Shown here: one piece after another, positions 1 to 11,187 of the stretch
Layout: each line of letters starts with the position of its first letter
How positions within the stretch are numbered: the first letter of the stretch is position 1
Assembly: GCA_024663395.1 (NCBI GenBank)
Contig: JANFAH010000031.1
Location: 124,001 to 188,000, forward strand
Source of the DNA: Pisolithus tinctorius
Taxonomy: Eukaryota; Basidiomycota; Agaricomycetes; Boletales; Pisolithaceae
Direction: 5' to 3'
Length of the DNA: 64,000 nucleotides
The notes under the pieces: generated by a model
Told to the model about the DNA's origin: nothing
The model's input: only the letters and a program-made list of their open reading frames with translations
The model's database searches: none
Program-made: the position numbers and the translations under genes

Positions 1-2896
1 GTGAAGTGAAGATGCATATCAAGGGCCTTTCCTAAAGAGTGGAAGAAGTGTGAGACGAACTCAGGACCTCTGTTGGAGGTGACATTAGCTGGTACTCCAT
101 GCTTGGAGAAGACATGGGTAAGGAAGAGCTTAGCGAGTTCGGTGGAGGTGACAGAGTTGTGGGTGGGGATGAACACCGCTTGCTTTGAGAGGCAGTCCAC
201 TACCATGAGTATGGCGGAGTAGCCATCGGAGTTGGGGAGGTGTTTGATGAAGTCCATGGAGATGGAGTTCCAAGGTCTCTCTGGGATGGGGAGTTGCTTC
301 AGTAGACCATAAGGGTGGTGGCGTGGAGTTTTGCTCTGTCCACAGGCAGTGCAAGACCTGACATATTCTTTCATGTCGGAGTGGAGGTTGGGCCACACAT
401 AGTCCCTGCGGACAAGTTCTAGGGTGCGGTTTTGCCTGAAATGGCCTGCTAGAGGATGATCATGCTTGAACCGAAGCACTTGAAGGCAGAGGTCATCAAT
501 GTCAGGGACAAAGATATGACTGTCAAGGCAGAGTAGACCGTCAGAGTCCAGGGACCACTGAGGCTTAGTCAGAGTTGGGAGATGGCTGGCAGAGACAGGG
601 TCAGAGGGTAGGGCAGAGATGATGTCAGAGTGCAAGCACTCAACATCGAAGACCATGGCGGTGTGGAGTACAGGTGCCAAGAGGGTGGTGGTACGGAGGG
701 ATGATGTGAGTTGCTCCTGTGTAAACATAGGGCGGAGATTGTGAGGATTTACCTGCGCATAGTTCCTATCCCCCCCTTTTGGGTAGACGTCCCAACGTCA
801 TGTAAGTGTGTCAGGTTTGGCTCCCAAGCGGCCAGGTTGGAAGCAGATAGAAAGATTAAACTGGGAAAGGTACTCCGACCAGTGGGCCTGTCGACAAGTG
901 AGAACCTTAGAGGTGGAAAAGTACTCAAGGTTTTTGTGGTCCGTCACCACGTCGACAGGTAAGGCGGAGCCTTCTAAGTAATGCTGCCAATGGCAGAAGG
1001 CCTCAAAGATAGCCAACAGCTCCTTGTCATGGGTATCATAGTTGAGTTCTGGCGCGGTCATGGTGCAAGAGTAGAAAGCGACTGGGCGGAGTTCACCATC
1101 GGAGCAGGTGATCAACAAAATGCCAGCAATGGCATAGTTGGAGGCGTCGGTTTCAACTGTAAGTGGAGCGTCAGGAACCCAATGAGTGAGAATAGGAGCG
1201 GAGCTGAAGGCATCCTTCAGGTGGAGGAAAGTGGACCGGCACTCCTCAGAAAAGTTCCAAGGAGCACCCTTTCGTGTGAGGTGAGTGAGTGGAACGACAA
1301 TGTTGGAGTAGTTATTAATGAATCATCTGTAGAAATTTGTGAAGCCGAGGAAAGACTGGATGTCTCACACCTTCCACAGCTCAGGCCAGTCATGGACTGC
1401 CTGAACCTTCTCAGTGGACATGGTGAGACTGGAGGGAGAAAGAACATAATCGAGGTACTCGACAGAGTCGGAGTGAAACTCGCACTTCTCCGGCTTGGCA
1501 TAAAGGCCATGCTTTCGAAGGCAGCAGAGTACCTCTTTTATGTGTTCATGATGCGACTCCGTGTCCTGTGAATAGATTAGGATGTCATCGAGGTATACCA
1601 TGACGCCGACATTGAGCATGTCTGCAAAGATGCTATTGACGAATCGCTGGAAAGCCACAGGCACGTTAGTCAGACTGAATGGCATCACCTGCCACTCGTA
1701 AGAACCATAACGAGTGCAGAAAGCTGTTTTCCATTCATCTCCATCTGCTATGCAGACCAGATGATAGGCATGGTGGAGATCGATCTTGGTGTAGACTTTA
1801 GTGCGGCTTGGAGAGTCGAGTAGGTCGGAGATGAGTGGCAGCAGATAGTGATCTTTTTTCGTGATTGTATTGAGTCCTCGGTAGTCTATGGAGAGGCGGA
1901 GTGAGCCATCCTTCTTTTTCACGAAGAGGACAGGGGCACCGTGAGTGGAGGTGGACTGTTTGATGAAGCTGTAGCCAAGATGCTTGTCAATGAAGGTGCA
2001 GAGAGCCTCAAGCTCTGGTGGAGAAAGAGAGTAGATTGTACCAATGGGTGGAGAGGCTCCTTCCTCAAGGTCAATCTTGAGATCGAATGAGCAGTGTGGC
2101 AGAAGTTCTGTGGCCTTGTCTTTGCTAAAGACGTCAGCAAACTCGTGATACTCAGGAGGAACCGAGGAGAGGTCAGGAGGCGGAGATGAAGCGGAGGACG
2201 CACAAAGCCTCACATCATCAGCAGAGAGCTGTAAGTGGAACTGTCTAGAGCCAGGGAGAGCACCGGCTCTGACATATGCAGCAGCATTGATGAGTGAGAC
2301 GAGTGGAGCGGAGCGCAGCGAGTCTGTCGGAGGTGCAGTCAGAGCTGCACATGGAGCGGAGGGTGTCAGATCCAGAGTGGAGGTTGCAGTGGAAGATGAC
2401 AAAGGCGCCTGGGGTGTCAGCATTCCCTGTAACGATGGTTTGAACAATATACTGCCCAGTACCCAGTCAATCAATGGATTGAAGTGGGTGAGCCAGTTGT
2501 GTCCTAACACCAGCGAACATGAAGAATCCAATGGAGTAACATAAAATGAAACGGAATTGACATCGCCAGAAGGAAAGTGGAGGGAAAGATCTACTTCTTG
2601 GGAAATGACAGCATTTGTACTACCATCAAACAAGTGGAGCGGAATTGGTGGAGAAATGGAGGAAACAGGAATGGCATATTTTTTGATTACAGACGGGTCT
2701 ATGAAGCAATGAGAAGAACCAGAATCGATCAATGCAGAAAAAGTATCAACAGAATAATCCAGAAGAGTTACAGGCAGAAGTAAAGAATTGGGACTGGAAA
2801 GAGCAGATGTGTTGAGTCGGATATCCAGTTGCGCACAGTTGGGATCAATGCTTCCCCCAGGCTGTGCGAGCTCCCTGGAGGAGTGGACTAATTTTT
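1..2896 (-). pseudogene. pol of retrotransposon 1 (protease-RT-RNase H-integrase, three TGA)
   Basis: One frame stays open from 2896 to position 1 except for TGA codons at 1365-1367, 1323-1325 and 798-800. All three sit where family members have Arg (for example the residue before DIQSFLGF and the one before RWDVY). Domains in order: aspartic protease with ALIDSGSSHC; reverse transcriptase with KIDLHHAYH and the catalytic YLDD; RNase H with ETDAS and TDHKNLEYF; integrase HHCC zinc-binding region ending CTAC; and the integrase core with SMDFI. The second catalytic aspartate of the integrase reads Asn (codon 72-74). The RT active site is intact. The frame leaves the window before the catalytic glutamate. 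Confidence 0.9.
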
Positions 2897-4159
2897 TGGC
2901 TCTGCCTTCTCCTCAGTCAGAGTAGGTGGAGTTCCAGCCATAGCTGCACGGGCTTTGGCTGCGCGAGAGGTGGACTTGGGACAGTCCTTGACGGAGTGGC
3001 CAGCCTCACCACAGAAGAGGCAGAGGTTGTTTTTCATCCTGCACTGTCATTCAGCAGAGGTGAGTTTGCCATCCTTGCCCAGAAGATGGGCAATATCGGA
3101 CTTGGGCGGATCTTTCTGTTTGCCCTTGCCCTTGGCATCAGACTTTGGAGTGGAGGACGAGGAGGACAACAATTTAGTTTTATTGTCGGAGTTGGAAGAC
3201 TGTGACTTGTCAGAGGTGGACTTGGTGGTGTGCGAGATCTCTGCTTTGTGCTCCCAGTAGTGTGCATCGATGGTCTGAGCGAGTTCATGGAGTTGTGCGA
3301 GGGTAGAAGGTTTTCTGACGCGAGCGACCTCGTCCTTGATGTGGTCTGGAAGTCTGCTATAGAAGCGGTGGCGGAGTGCACCGACACCATAGTCCTTGAC
3401 CTGTGAAGCCCAGTGATTGAACTCCATGATGTATTTGGTAATTCGAGAACCATCCTTCATGGTGAGGTTCTCAAGTTGTTGGACGGCATCTGCTATGGCA
3501 TCATGCAGACCGAAATTAGTTGTGAGCTCTTGTAAGAACTCATGATAGTCGTCCATCCAGAGTGGGCAGTCATAGTTGTTGGGATTTAGTAGATCTGGCT
3601 CGAACCAAGCCAGAGCCATACCCTTGAGATAAGACTGAGCGAAGGTAACCTTTGCTCTGTCAGAGCGGAATGTGCGAGGGCAGTCTTGGAAGTTCAGCTC
3701 GCATTGAACGAGGAACTTGCAGAGTTTCTTAGGGTCAGAGCTGTCAAAGGTGTCAGGCTCACAGACTTTGGTTTTCGGAGCGGAGTCCCCAGTGCGTGAA
3801 CTAGACCGCACAAGTGCATGGACAGCTCTAGCAAGAGCTACAAGTGGATCCTCTGGTGGCTCAGCCAGGTCTTTGGGGACATCCCCATCACTGCTGCCCC
3901 CGCCATCAGGATCACCATCAGGATAATCAGGGTCGGGGTCGGGTCCATCATCTCGATTACAAGGAGACAGAGTATGGAAGGTTGTTGGGTGGAGGTCGGA
4001 GCAACCAGCTTGCGAAGCACTTTCACCCTCAGCGTGAGAGCGGCATCGAGCGGAGAATGATTGGAACTGTTCGATGACAGAAGGGAGTCAACGCAGATTA
4101 GCTAGCACTACAGCGAGGTCCTCAGTGACCTCTCTCTGGGATTGAGCTCGAGTTCTCAT
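2888..4159 (-). pseudogene. gag of retrotransposon 1 (two in-frame TGA)
   Basis: This frame of 424 codons runs from the ATG at 4159 to a TAG at 2888-2890. It encodes the capsid/nucleocapsid precursor that packages element RNA. The middle carries a retrotransposon-gag domain: a capsid-like helical region with the signature FVQCELNFQD and, further on, KGMALAWFEP. Near the end is one zinc knuckle of the form C-x2-C-x4-H-x4-C (CLFCGEAGHSVKDC). In-frame TGA codons occur at 4088-4090 (codon 24) and 3047-3049 (codon 371, just before the knuckle). Both fit CGA (Arg) changed to TGA. No frameshift was found. The frame meets pol through a -1 overlap at a slippery heptamer. The protein could not be made full length without suppression. 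Confidence 0.85.
2891..2897 (-). other. Candidate -1 ribosomal frameshift site at the gag-pol junction
   Basis: On the minus strand the last gag codons are CCA AAA AAT TAG. They contain the heptamer A AAA AAT in the zero frame, directly before the gag stop. Slipping back one base gives AAA AAA TTA, which enters the open pol frame and continues to the protease. The X-XXY-YYZ form is the known pattern for -1 programmed frameshifting. I did not verify a downstream pseudoknot or stem. Confidence 0.6.
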
Positions 4160-4230
4160 AATGGTGTAAGTTTTTTGGAAGACAGAAAAGGAGATCATAC
4201 AAGTGCGAGTATGAATATACTGTCAAGTCT

Positions 4231-4246
4231 GGGCCTACTCCGACCA
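4231..4246 (-). other. Candidate tRNA primer-binding site of retrotransposon 1
   Basis: The minus strand reads TGGTCGGAGTAGGCCC, four bases inside the presumed LTR border. TGG at this spot is expected because it pairs with the CCA end of a primer tRNA. I could not match the rest to a named tRNA from memory. Confidence 0.35.
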
Positions 4247-4250
4247 ACTC

Positions 4251-4921
4251 TGATGCTTAACAAGGTCTAGAAAAGGGTTTGGAAGCAAGTCTGACACAGA
4301 AGAACAGAACTCCAACTAGCAGAGTGTCGGCAGGAATGAAGACTGCTGAGACAAAGGCGGAGCGGAGTGAGGGCATTGGGTTTAGCTCATGCACTACCCC
4401 CTTGCATGATCTCAGCCCTCATATTTCAGAGGGAGAGTACAGATGGAGAGTTGGAGATAAATCCGACAGGCAGAAGACGGAATCAGAGGGAGTAGGAACT
4501 AAGTTGATATTTGTACTGAAGAACAGCGGAGTACAGTACATGCTTTTATACTGCTACAGAGGTACAGTAATCGGAATTGGAACTGACATACAGAGACTCA
4601 TAAATTTTCAAGTAAAATTTCCTGGACAATGAATGAAGGGTAGATGGAGGACATACGAACAGGTAACACAGAACATCCAGAAAAGGAAACAGTCCAGGTG
4701 CTGGACCATGCGGTGAGCGCACTGCGGAGTTCCTGACTGTGAAGGTAGTCACATGACCCCTCAGAGGACGGACCGCTCAGTCTGGTAGGAGAGCGACACA
4801 AGTCCGACAGCAGTCAGAGCGGAGATGGTTCACAACCAACAGAAGTTGGGCAGAGTTGGTGTGGAGTGAGTGAATGACTGGCGGAGTAGGGCACAGAGTG
4901 AGTAAGGGCTTAGTGTGAATG
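4251..4921 (-). repeat. 5' LTR of retrotransposon 1
   Basis: Bounds are estimated. The inner end is placed at a TG/CA border (plus-strand TGATGCTTAACA) just outside the candidate primer-binding site. The outer end is placed at the last CA before the coding sequence of element 2. The region is non-coding, holds a TATA box, and has gag starting about 90 bp inside it. The partner LTR is outside the window, so neither end could be confirmed by comparison and no target-site duplication could be checked. Confidence 0.6.
4541..4550 (-). promoter_or_regulatory. TATA box of the retrotransposon 1 LTR
   Basis: The minus strand reads TATAAAAGCA. It is well placed inside the LTR to define U3 on its right and a transcription start about 25-30 bp further along, near 4515. 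Confidence 0.55.
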
Positions 4922-7900
4922 CACGGTTATGACAATGTATACCAAAGTAAATCATTGGTCTCTGACATACACTCAGCAATGAAACACAACATGCAAGGCA
5001 ATATAGAGGACAACACAAGCAAACCTGTCCCATTTACACACCCGATCACACTCAAGAACATGGACAACACTGGAGCAACAGTACAAGCACTGTTTGACAA
5101 TGGTGCTATGACAGGGGCTATGGCCCTGAGCATGTTCAACATGATCAAACACAAATTAAAAGGATGGCAACCATTGTCACAGGCATTATGCATGGCAAAT
5201 GGAGCAGTCATACCATCGGAAACCACATGGATGGGCAGGATAAACATAGAAGGCATAGAAGCGACCAGAACCTTCAAGGTGTTTGACAGTGCAGGGGGGT
5301 GGGTGTTCCTATTCAGGAAACCACTACTGCAAGTGTTCAAAGCAACACACGACTACACAACCAACAACATAACCATCACAGATGGAAACATGAAGGTGGT
5401 ACTACACAACCACTCTGCAAACACAACAAGAACGAAGGAAGAAGTGGAATGCAATATCACAATGCAAAAGGAAGCAGAGACCTCACAGGGTGAAACAAAG
5501 GTAAAAAACAAAACTAACACATTCACCAGGAAGACAGAACCATTTGCACCCAAATGGATGAAACTGATTATCGAAGGAGTCAAGATTGGTGACAATCTAA
5601 CAACAGACAAACAAAAGGAAGTAATCAATCTAATAACAGAATTCACTGACATGTTTGCATGTTCACTCAGTGAGGTACTACCAATCCCAGGAGCAAGAGT
5701 TGACTTGAACATGCCAGACAACACAACATTCAACATGACAGTGCGCCAACATCCAATGAACCCACCACAAAGACAATTCATGAACAAATGGGTAGACCAA
5801 ATGTTAGAAGCAGGACTGATAGAATGCGCAGACATCCCATGAATCAAACACGTAGCACCCACAGTACTCATGCAAAAAGTGCATGACAATGCAGAAAGTA
5901 TGACAATCAAGGACATACAACAAGAACTAAACAAGCAATGTGTAGAAGCAAATGTACCACCTCCATTCAAAGAACAAACTGACACACAAGCCCCAGAAAC
6001 AACAACAGCAAAAGAAATGAACAACACACTGAAATGGAGGGTAATGCAAAACTTTGCAGAACTGAATAAAGCATCACAGATACTGCCAATGTTTCAGGGG
6101 GACATACGAGCCAAGCAGCAGCGACTGAGTGGCAGAAGGTATGTGTCAGTATTCAACTTCACATCTGGATTCTACACTATTGAATTTCCAGAAAAATGGA
6201 GACCATTTTTCACATTCTTCGTTGATGGGAGAGGATACTTCTGGTACACAAGAATGGCAATGGGGTGGACAGGAGCACTGACAGTGTTCTCAGCAACAGC
6301 AATGCAATGCCTACACAAAGAACTCACAGAAGATATATTGGAACTCTTTGTAGATGATGGGGGGTGCAGCAACGACACGTTTGGAGGAATGATAGACAAA
6401 CTAAGACAAATCCTACAGTGCTACAGAGAACACAAATTGTCACTGTCCCTGACAAAGTGCAGACTATTCATGATGGAGACCACATTCACAGGAGCCGCAG
6501 TAGGCCCTCAAGGAGTACAACTGGATATGGCAAAGCTAGCAGCAATAGTCAAATGGAAACAACCAGATATGGCACTCAACCTAATGTTGTTCTTAGGACT
6601 CACAGGACATTTTTGCAGCCTCATCAAAGGATACACCAAGATAGAAGGACCACTACAAGACTTAGTAAAGCAAGTCGACCTCCCTAAGTCCATAACTAAA
6701 ACTACATACTGCAAAGCGATGACTGACTTCAAACTGGCAGGTAGATGGGAACAGAAACATACAAAAGCATTCTTGGACCTGAAAGTTGCCTTAACGAGCC
6801 AACCAACACTACATGCACCATGATATGATGGAACACCATTTGTCATAACCACAGATGGATGTCAAGAAGGATTTGGAGTGGTACTAACACAATGAAGCAA
6901 GGTCCAGACACCAAATGGTAAGACAGTGGAATGAACAGTGCCGATTGCATTCACATCCAAACAGACATCACCAGCTGAGTGCAATTACAAACCATTTCTA
7001 CTGGAATTCACAGCACTGAAATACAGCCTAGACTGCTTTACAGACATAATATGGGGATACCCAGTCAAAATCGAAACAGACTGCAAAGTGTTAAAGGATG
7101 TCCTCTCCAACAACATGATATCAGCAGCCCATGCAAGATGGAGGGATGGCATAACTGTGCACAACATCGTAGCAGTAAGGCATGTACCAGGCTGCCTCAA
7201 TGTGGTTGCAGATGGACTAAGCTGACAGTGGGATGGCATGCCATGCACAAATGAAGATGGCAGTGATTGGATGGTCAGCCTGGACCCAGAAGCAGCGTTG
7301 GGCCAAATAAACAATGTGTTCAAAATCACTAAACTACCACAGGAAAACCAGCAACTATGTGAACACTTCCAGGAAGAACCACTGTTCATGGAGGTAATAG
7401 ATGCAATACTCAACATCGACATGAATACCCCCATAAGAGACTGCAACAGGGCAAGACATAGATTGACACAATACCTAGTCAAACAAGGTAAACTATGGAG
7501 AATACATGGAGGCACCAGTGTATGACTGAGACACAAAGTACAATGCATCACAAAACAAGAAGTGTTCACCAAGGTGAAACACCTACATGAAACAGGAGGA
7601 CACTGGGGATGAGATGCACTGAAAATGGCAATCACAGACAAGTACTACTTGCCCAAACTCAACATGTCAATAATGAATGCAATACAAGACTGTGCGAAAT
7701 GCAAGAACTTCGGCCCAACAAAACTAAATGTCCTACTCAAACCAATAACGAGACAGCACCCATTTGAACTACTTGTAGGAGATTACCTATCAATGCCAAC
7801 AGGGAAAGGAGGGTACCATACACTGGGATTATTCTTAGACACATTCTCACAGCACATATGGGTAATGAAGTACAAAACAGCCAGGACAGCAAAAACCACA

Positions 7901-9011
7901 GTGGATGGCCTAACAACTATATTTAACAACTTCACAGCAGCAGAGACATTCATGACAGATGGCACATGACACTTTAACAACAAAGAGGTCAAAACTTACT
8001 GTGCTAAGTGGTCCTGCACACATCATGTCATAGCAGCGTACTCACCATGGGTTAATGGGTTGGTAGAGGGCACGAACAAGCTACTACTACATATCCTCAA
8101 ATGCTTGTGTGCACCAAATGTAGGAGAAGACGATGACATGGAAACGGACCAGGAAAAACTACCTAGGATGTGGCGAGACCATCTCGACAATGTGGTCTGT
8201 GTGCTGAACAACCGAGTACTACCAACACTCAAGTTCTCCCCCAAAGAACTGTTACTCAGGTTGGTGATTGATACCAAGTGCACAGCACTGACACACAGCA
8301 CCACAGAACCATCACCAGTGGATGCAGCAATCCACATGGTGTATGCAGCACAACAATGACTGGATGGATACAAGGAAGTGGTCAAACACACAATGAGAAG
8401 AAAACAAATGTTTGATCATCAAGTACTAAGAAGACAAGGTGTAGAAGTCGTATTTGCAAAGGGACAACTTGTACAAGTATACCGAAGCGACCTAGACTAC
8501 ATGTTCAAAACAGAATGGAAACTATTACCTAAGTGGTTGTGCCCCTACAGAGTTTCAGAGAGACTAAAAGAACTCCTACAGGTTAGAGAACCTGGCTGGT
8601 GAAGCCATAGCAGGAGAGTTCAGCATGAGAAGGTTATGTGCATTTGTGGCAAGGGAAGGAACACAGCTACACTCAGAACAACAAGAGTTCATGAAACAGA
8701 TAATGGAAATGGAAAATGGAAATGAAGGAAACGAAGAACAGGTGGGAAAGGGGATCAAGGAAGGAGACAGTGGGAGAGATAGACCACAGAGCACAAAGGT
8801 GCAAGATGGGACAACAGAGACACAGCCTGGCAGTGAGGAGATGTGAGCAGATGTTGAGGGGGACAAATGGCTGGACATTGAGGGTGAACTGCAACTCAAC
8901 ACAGAGGAGGAGGCATTAGTAGACGACGAGGACATCATCATCTTTGAAGGGGGCACATGGAGTAGGGGGACCAGGGGGACAGGAGATGAGGACACAGCCA
9001 CGTTGGCTTAG
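4919..9011 (+). mobile_element. Ty3/gypsy retrotransposon 2, 5'-truncated by element 1
   Basis: Only the pol half is present. It starts abruptly at the outer end of the element 1 LTR, with no gag and no LTR in front, which fits a nested insertion with the missing half left of the window. One frame runs 3.7 kb with nine internal TGA stops and no indel until about 8565. The coding strand is rich in A and poor in CpG: by eye only about eight CpG in 4921-5820. No 3' LTR was recognised between 9011 and the minisatellite. Confidence 0.85.
4919..9011 (+). pseudogene. pol of retrotransposon 2 (protease-RT-RNase H-integrase)
   Basis: Domains in order: a retropepsin-like region around LFDNGAMTGAM; a reverse transcriptase with FTSGFYTIE, FFVDGRGYFWY and a variant catalytic box FVDDGG; RNase H from TTDGCQEGFG through ETDC to ADGLS; a zinc-binding linker with CAKC; and an integrase core with VGDYLSMP, FMTDGT and AYSPWVNGLVEG. 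In-frame TGA codons lie at 5840, 6821, 6893, 6932, 7223, 7523, 7610, 7967 and 8357. A single frameshift near 8565 moves the C-terminal tail to another frame, where it reads on to a TAG at 9009-9011 with one more TGA at 8844. As far as I recall the family, most TGA positions hold Arg, so CGA-to-TGA decay is the likely cause. Confidence 0.85.
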
Positions 9012-9262
9012 TCAGACAGAGGCAGATGTGGACATGAACATAGCAGTAGAACATATGATATGATATGATGATGGACAGTACGATACAAGATCAAGAGACC
9101 ACTACTCCAGTGCACTGGTCTGAGTTTTTATCACAGTTCAATATGGTTATCTGGTTCAGACCCACTTCAGTCACCCCCCCCCAAGGGACCTATTAGATTC
9201 ATATATTCTTATAGATGTATCCACCTAATAGGTGTTGTCCACCTGGGTATTCCCAGCAACTG

Positions 9263-9330
9263 CTGGAGATTCGCCAGGCCCTGGAGATTCGCCAGGCCCT
9301 GGAGATTCGCCAGGCCCTGGAGATTCTCCA
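9263..9330. repeat. 18-bp tandem repeat, about four copies
   Basis: The unit CTGGAGATTCGCCAGGCC is repeated in tandem. It shares the CTGG-GATTC-CCAG core with the larger arrays to its right and looks like a short-period relative of them. Confidence 0.85.
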
Positions 9331-9434
9331 GAGCAAGGGGTCAGACATGGACTTTCCCCAGGATTATTATATCTATAACAGACTGCCTGGGGTGCTAATG
9401 GGGCTTTCCCCAGTGGATTAATAGACCTATTTCC

Positions 9435-9890
9435 TGGGCAACCTGGGGAATTCCCCAGGCTAAATGGACCTGTTCCCTGGGCATGCTGGGGGATTCCCCA
9501 GGCTAAATGGACCTGTGCCCAAGGCATGCTGGGGGATTCCCCAGGCTAAATGGATCTGTTCCTAGTGCATGCTGGGGGATTCTCCAGCCTAAATGGACCT
9601 GTTTCCTGGGCATCATGGGGGATTCCCCAGCCTAAATGGACCTGTTCCCAGTGCATCCTGGGGGATTCTCCAGGCCAAATGGACCTGTTCCCAGTGCATC
9701 CTGGGGGATTCTCCAGGCTAAATGGACCTGTTCCCAGTGCATGCCGGGGGATTCCCCAGCCTAAATGGACCTGTTTCCTGGGCATCCTGGGGATTTCTCC
9801 AGTGCAAAATGGACCTGTTTCCTGGGCATCCTGGGGTGTCCCCAGCCCAAATGGACCTGTTTCCTGGGCATCCTGGGGAATCTCCCACCC
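9435..9890. repeat. 43-bp tandem repeat, about ten copies
   Basis: The anchor AAATGG recurs at 9462, 9505, 9548, 9591, 9634, 9677, 9720 and 9763, always 43 bp apart, followed by two or three looser copies. Each unit couples the GGGGATTCTCCAGG core to a second half containing AAATGGACCTGTTCC. Because 43 is not a multiple of three, open frames here are by-products and not genes. Confidence 0.9.
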
Positions 9891-10905
9891 ACTCTGGGGA
9901 TTCTCCAAGGAATGCTGGGGATTCTGCAGGCCATGCTGTGGATTCTCCAACTCACTCTGGCGATTCTCCAGGCAATGCTGGGGATTCTCCAAGGAATGCT
10001 GGGGATTCTCCAGGCAATGCTGGGGATTCTCCCACCCACTCTGGGGATTCTCCAAGGAATGCTGGGCATTCTCCAGGTCATGCAGGGGATTCTCCAACTC
10101 ATTCTGGGGATTATCCAGGCATTGCTGGGGATTCTCCAACTCGCTCTGGGGATTCTCCAGGCAATGATGGGGATTCTCCAACCCACCCTGGGGATTCTCC
10201 AGGCAATGCTGGGGATTTTCCAACCCACCCTGGGGATTCTCCAGGCAATGCTGGGGATTCTCCAACCCACCTGGGAATTCTCCAGGCAATGCTGGGGATT
10301 CTCCCACCCACTCTGGGGATTCTCCAAGGCATGCTGGGGATTCTCCAGGCAATGTTGGCAAATCTCCAACCCACTCTGGGGAATCTCCAGGCCATGCTGG
10401 GGAATCTCCAACCCACTCTGGGGATTCCCCAAGGGATGCTGGGGAATCTCTAGGCAATGTTGGGGAATCTCCAACCCACTCTGGGGATTTTCCAGGCAAT
10501 GCTGGGGATTCTCCAACCCTCCCTGGGGAATCTCCAGGCAATGTTGGGGATTCTCCAATGCACCCTGGGGAATCCCCAACCCACTCTGGGGAATCTCCAG
10601 GCTATGCTGGGGATTCTCCCACCCACTCTGGGGATTCTCCAAGGAATGCTGGGGATTCTCCAGGCAATGTTGGGGAATCTCCAACCCACCCTGGGGATTC
10701 TCCAGGCCACACTGGGGATTCTCCAGCCCACTCTGGGGATTCTCCAGGCCATGCTGGGGATTCTCCAACTCACTCTGGGGATTCTCCAGGCAAAGCTGGA
10801 GATTCTCCCACCCACTCTGGGGATTCTCCAAGGAATGCTGGGGATTCTCCAGGCCATGCTGGGGATTCTCCAGGCAATGTCATGGAATCTCCAACCCTCT
10901 CTGTA
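9890..10905. repeat. 21-bp minisatellite, roughly 48 copies
   Basis: The unit is close to GGGGATTCTCCAGGCAATGCT. Its core CTGGGGATTCTCCAG pairs with itself as a near-perfect palindrome, with one G-T mismatch. A 21-bp period keeps frame, and the unit lacks stops in any frame, so heptapeptide repeats appear in all six frames (for example GDSPGNA on the plus strand and ENPQHCL on the minus strand). Variation is mostly at the CAATGCT / CCCACTC half. I see no start context, intron or conserved domain that would make any of these a gene. Confidence 0.9.
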
Positions 10906-10910
10906 CCATA

Positions 10911-11187
10911 GTGCTGATCACAAGTGTTTTGCATTTTTCTCACGCAATTTTCCACTTTCTGATAAGATAGGCATACTGCCATGATTGCACAATCAGGGGC
11001 TACAACTTTCATTATGATGACATCATTCCATTATCACTTCCTGTAGTAGCAATACATACTAGTGTACTAGTTGTAGTAGTTTGTAGTGCTGCATAGTGTA
11101 GGTTATGCTACACTTTGGTAGTGTGCACTTTTGACTACAGTTGACTACAAAGTGTAGGGTTGAGTCAGAGCACAGAAGTCACACATA
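10911..11187. other. Non-coding stretch after the minisatellite
   Basis: No gene is seen. The part from 11040 to 11160 is rich in TAGT/ACTA words and holds a 7-bp inverted repeat AGTGTAG-(6)-CTACACT near 11094-11113. From 11540 to 11820 I likewise see nothing recognisable. Confidence 0.4.

Larger units (their letters stand above)
1..4921 (-). mobile_element. Ty3/gypsy LTR retrotransposon 1 (5' LTR, gag, most of pol)
   Basis: The element runs right to left and is cut by the left edge of the window inside the integrase domain. In order it shows a 5' LTR with a TATA box, a candidate primer-binding site, gag with a CCHC zinc knuckle, then protease, reverse transcriptase, RNase H and integrase. 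This protease-RT-RH-IN order is diagnostic of Ty3/gypsy (Metaviridae-like) elements. The gag and pol frames stay in register over 4.1 kb and are broken only by five TGA codons, each where arginine (CGA) is expected. The right end abuts element 2, whose protease-proximal coding sequence starts at once, so element 1 probably inserted into element 2. The 3' LTR lies outside the window, so its age cannot be judged from LTR divergence here. Confidence 0.9.

Noticed and set aside
130..396. 88-codon minus-strand frame at the left edge
   Set aside because: It is an alternative frame of the integrase domain, whose true frame is open through position 1.
4919..8602. TGA read as tryptophan in element 2
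   Set aside because: TGG is used normally for Trp in the same frame, and several TGA positions match Arg in the family; CGA decay explains them better.
9890..10905. CRISPR-like array
   Set aside because: Units are contiguous without unique spacers, and the genome is eukaryotic.
9546..10984. Long open frames with heptapeptide repeats on both strands of the minisatellite
   Set aside because: They arise in all six frames from a stop-free 21-bp unit, have no start context or domain, and change frame where the period is 43.
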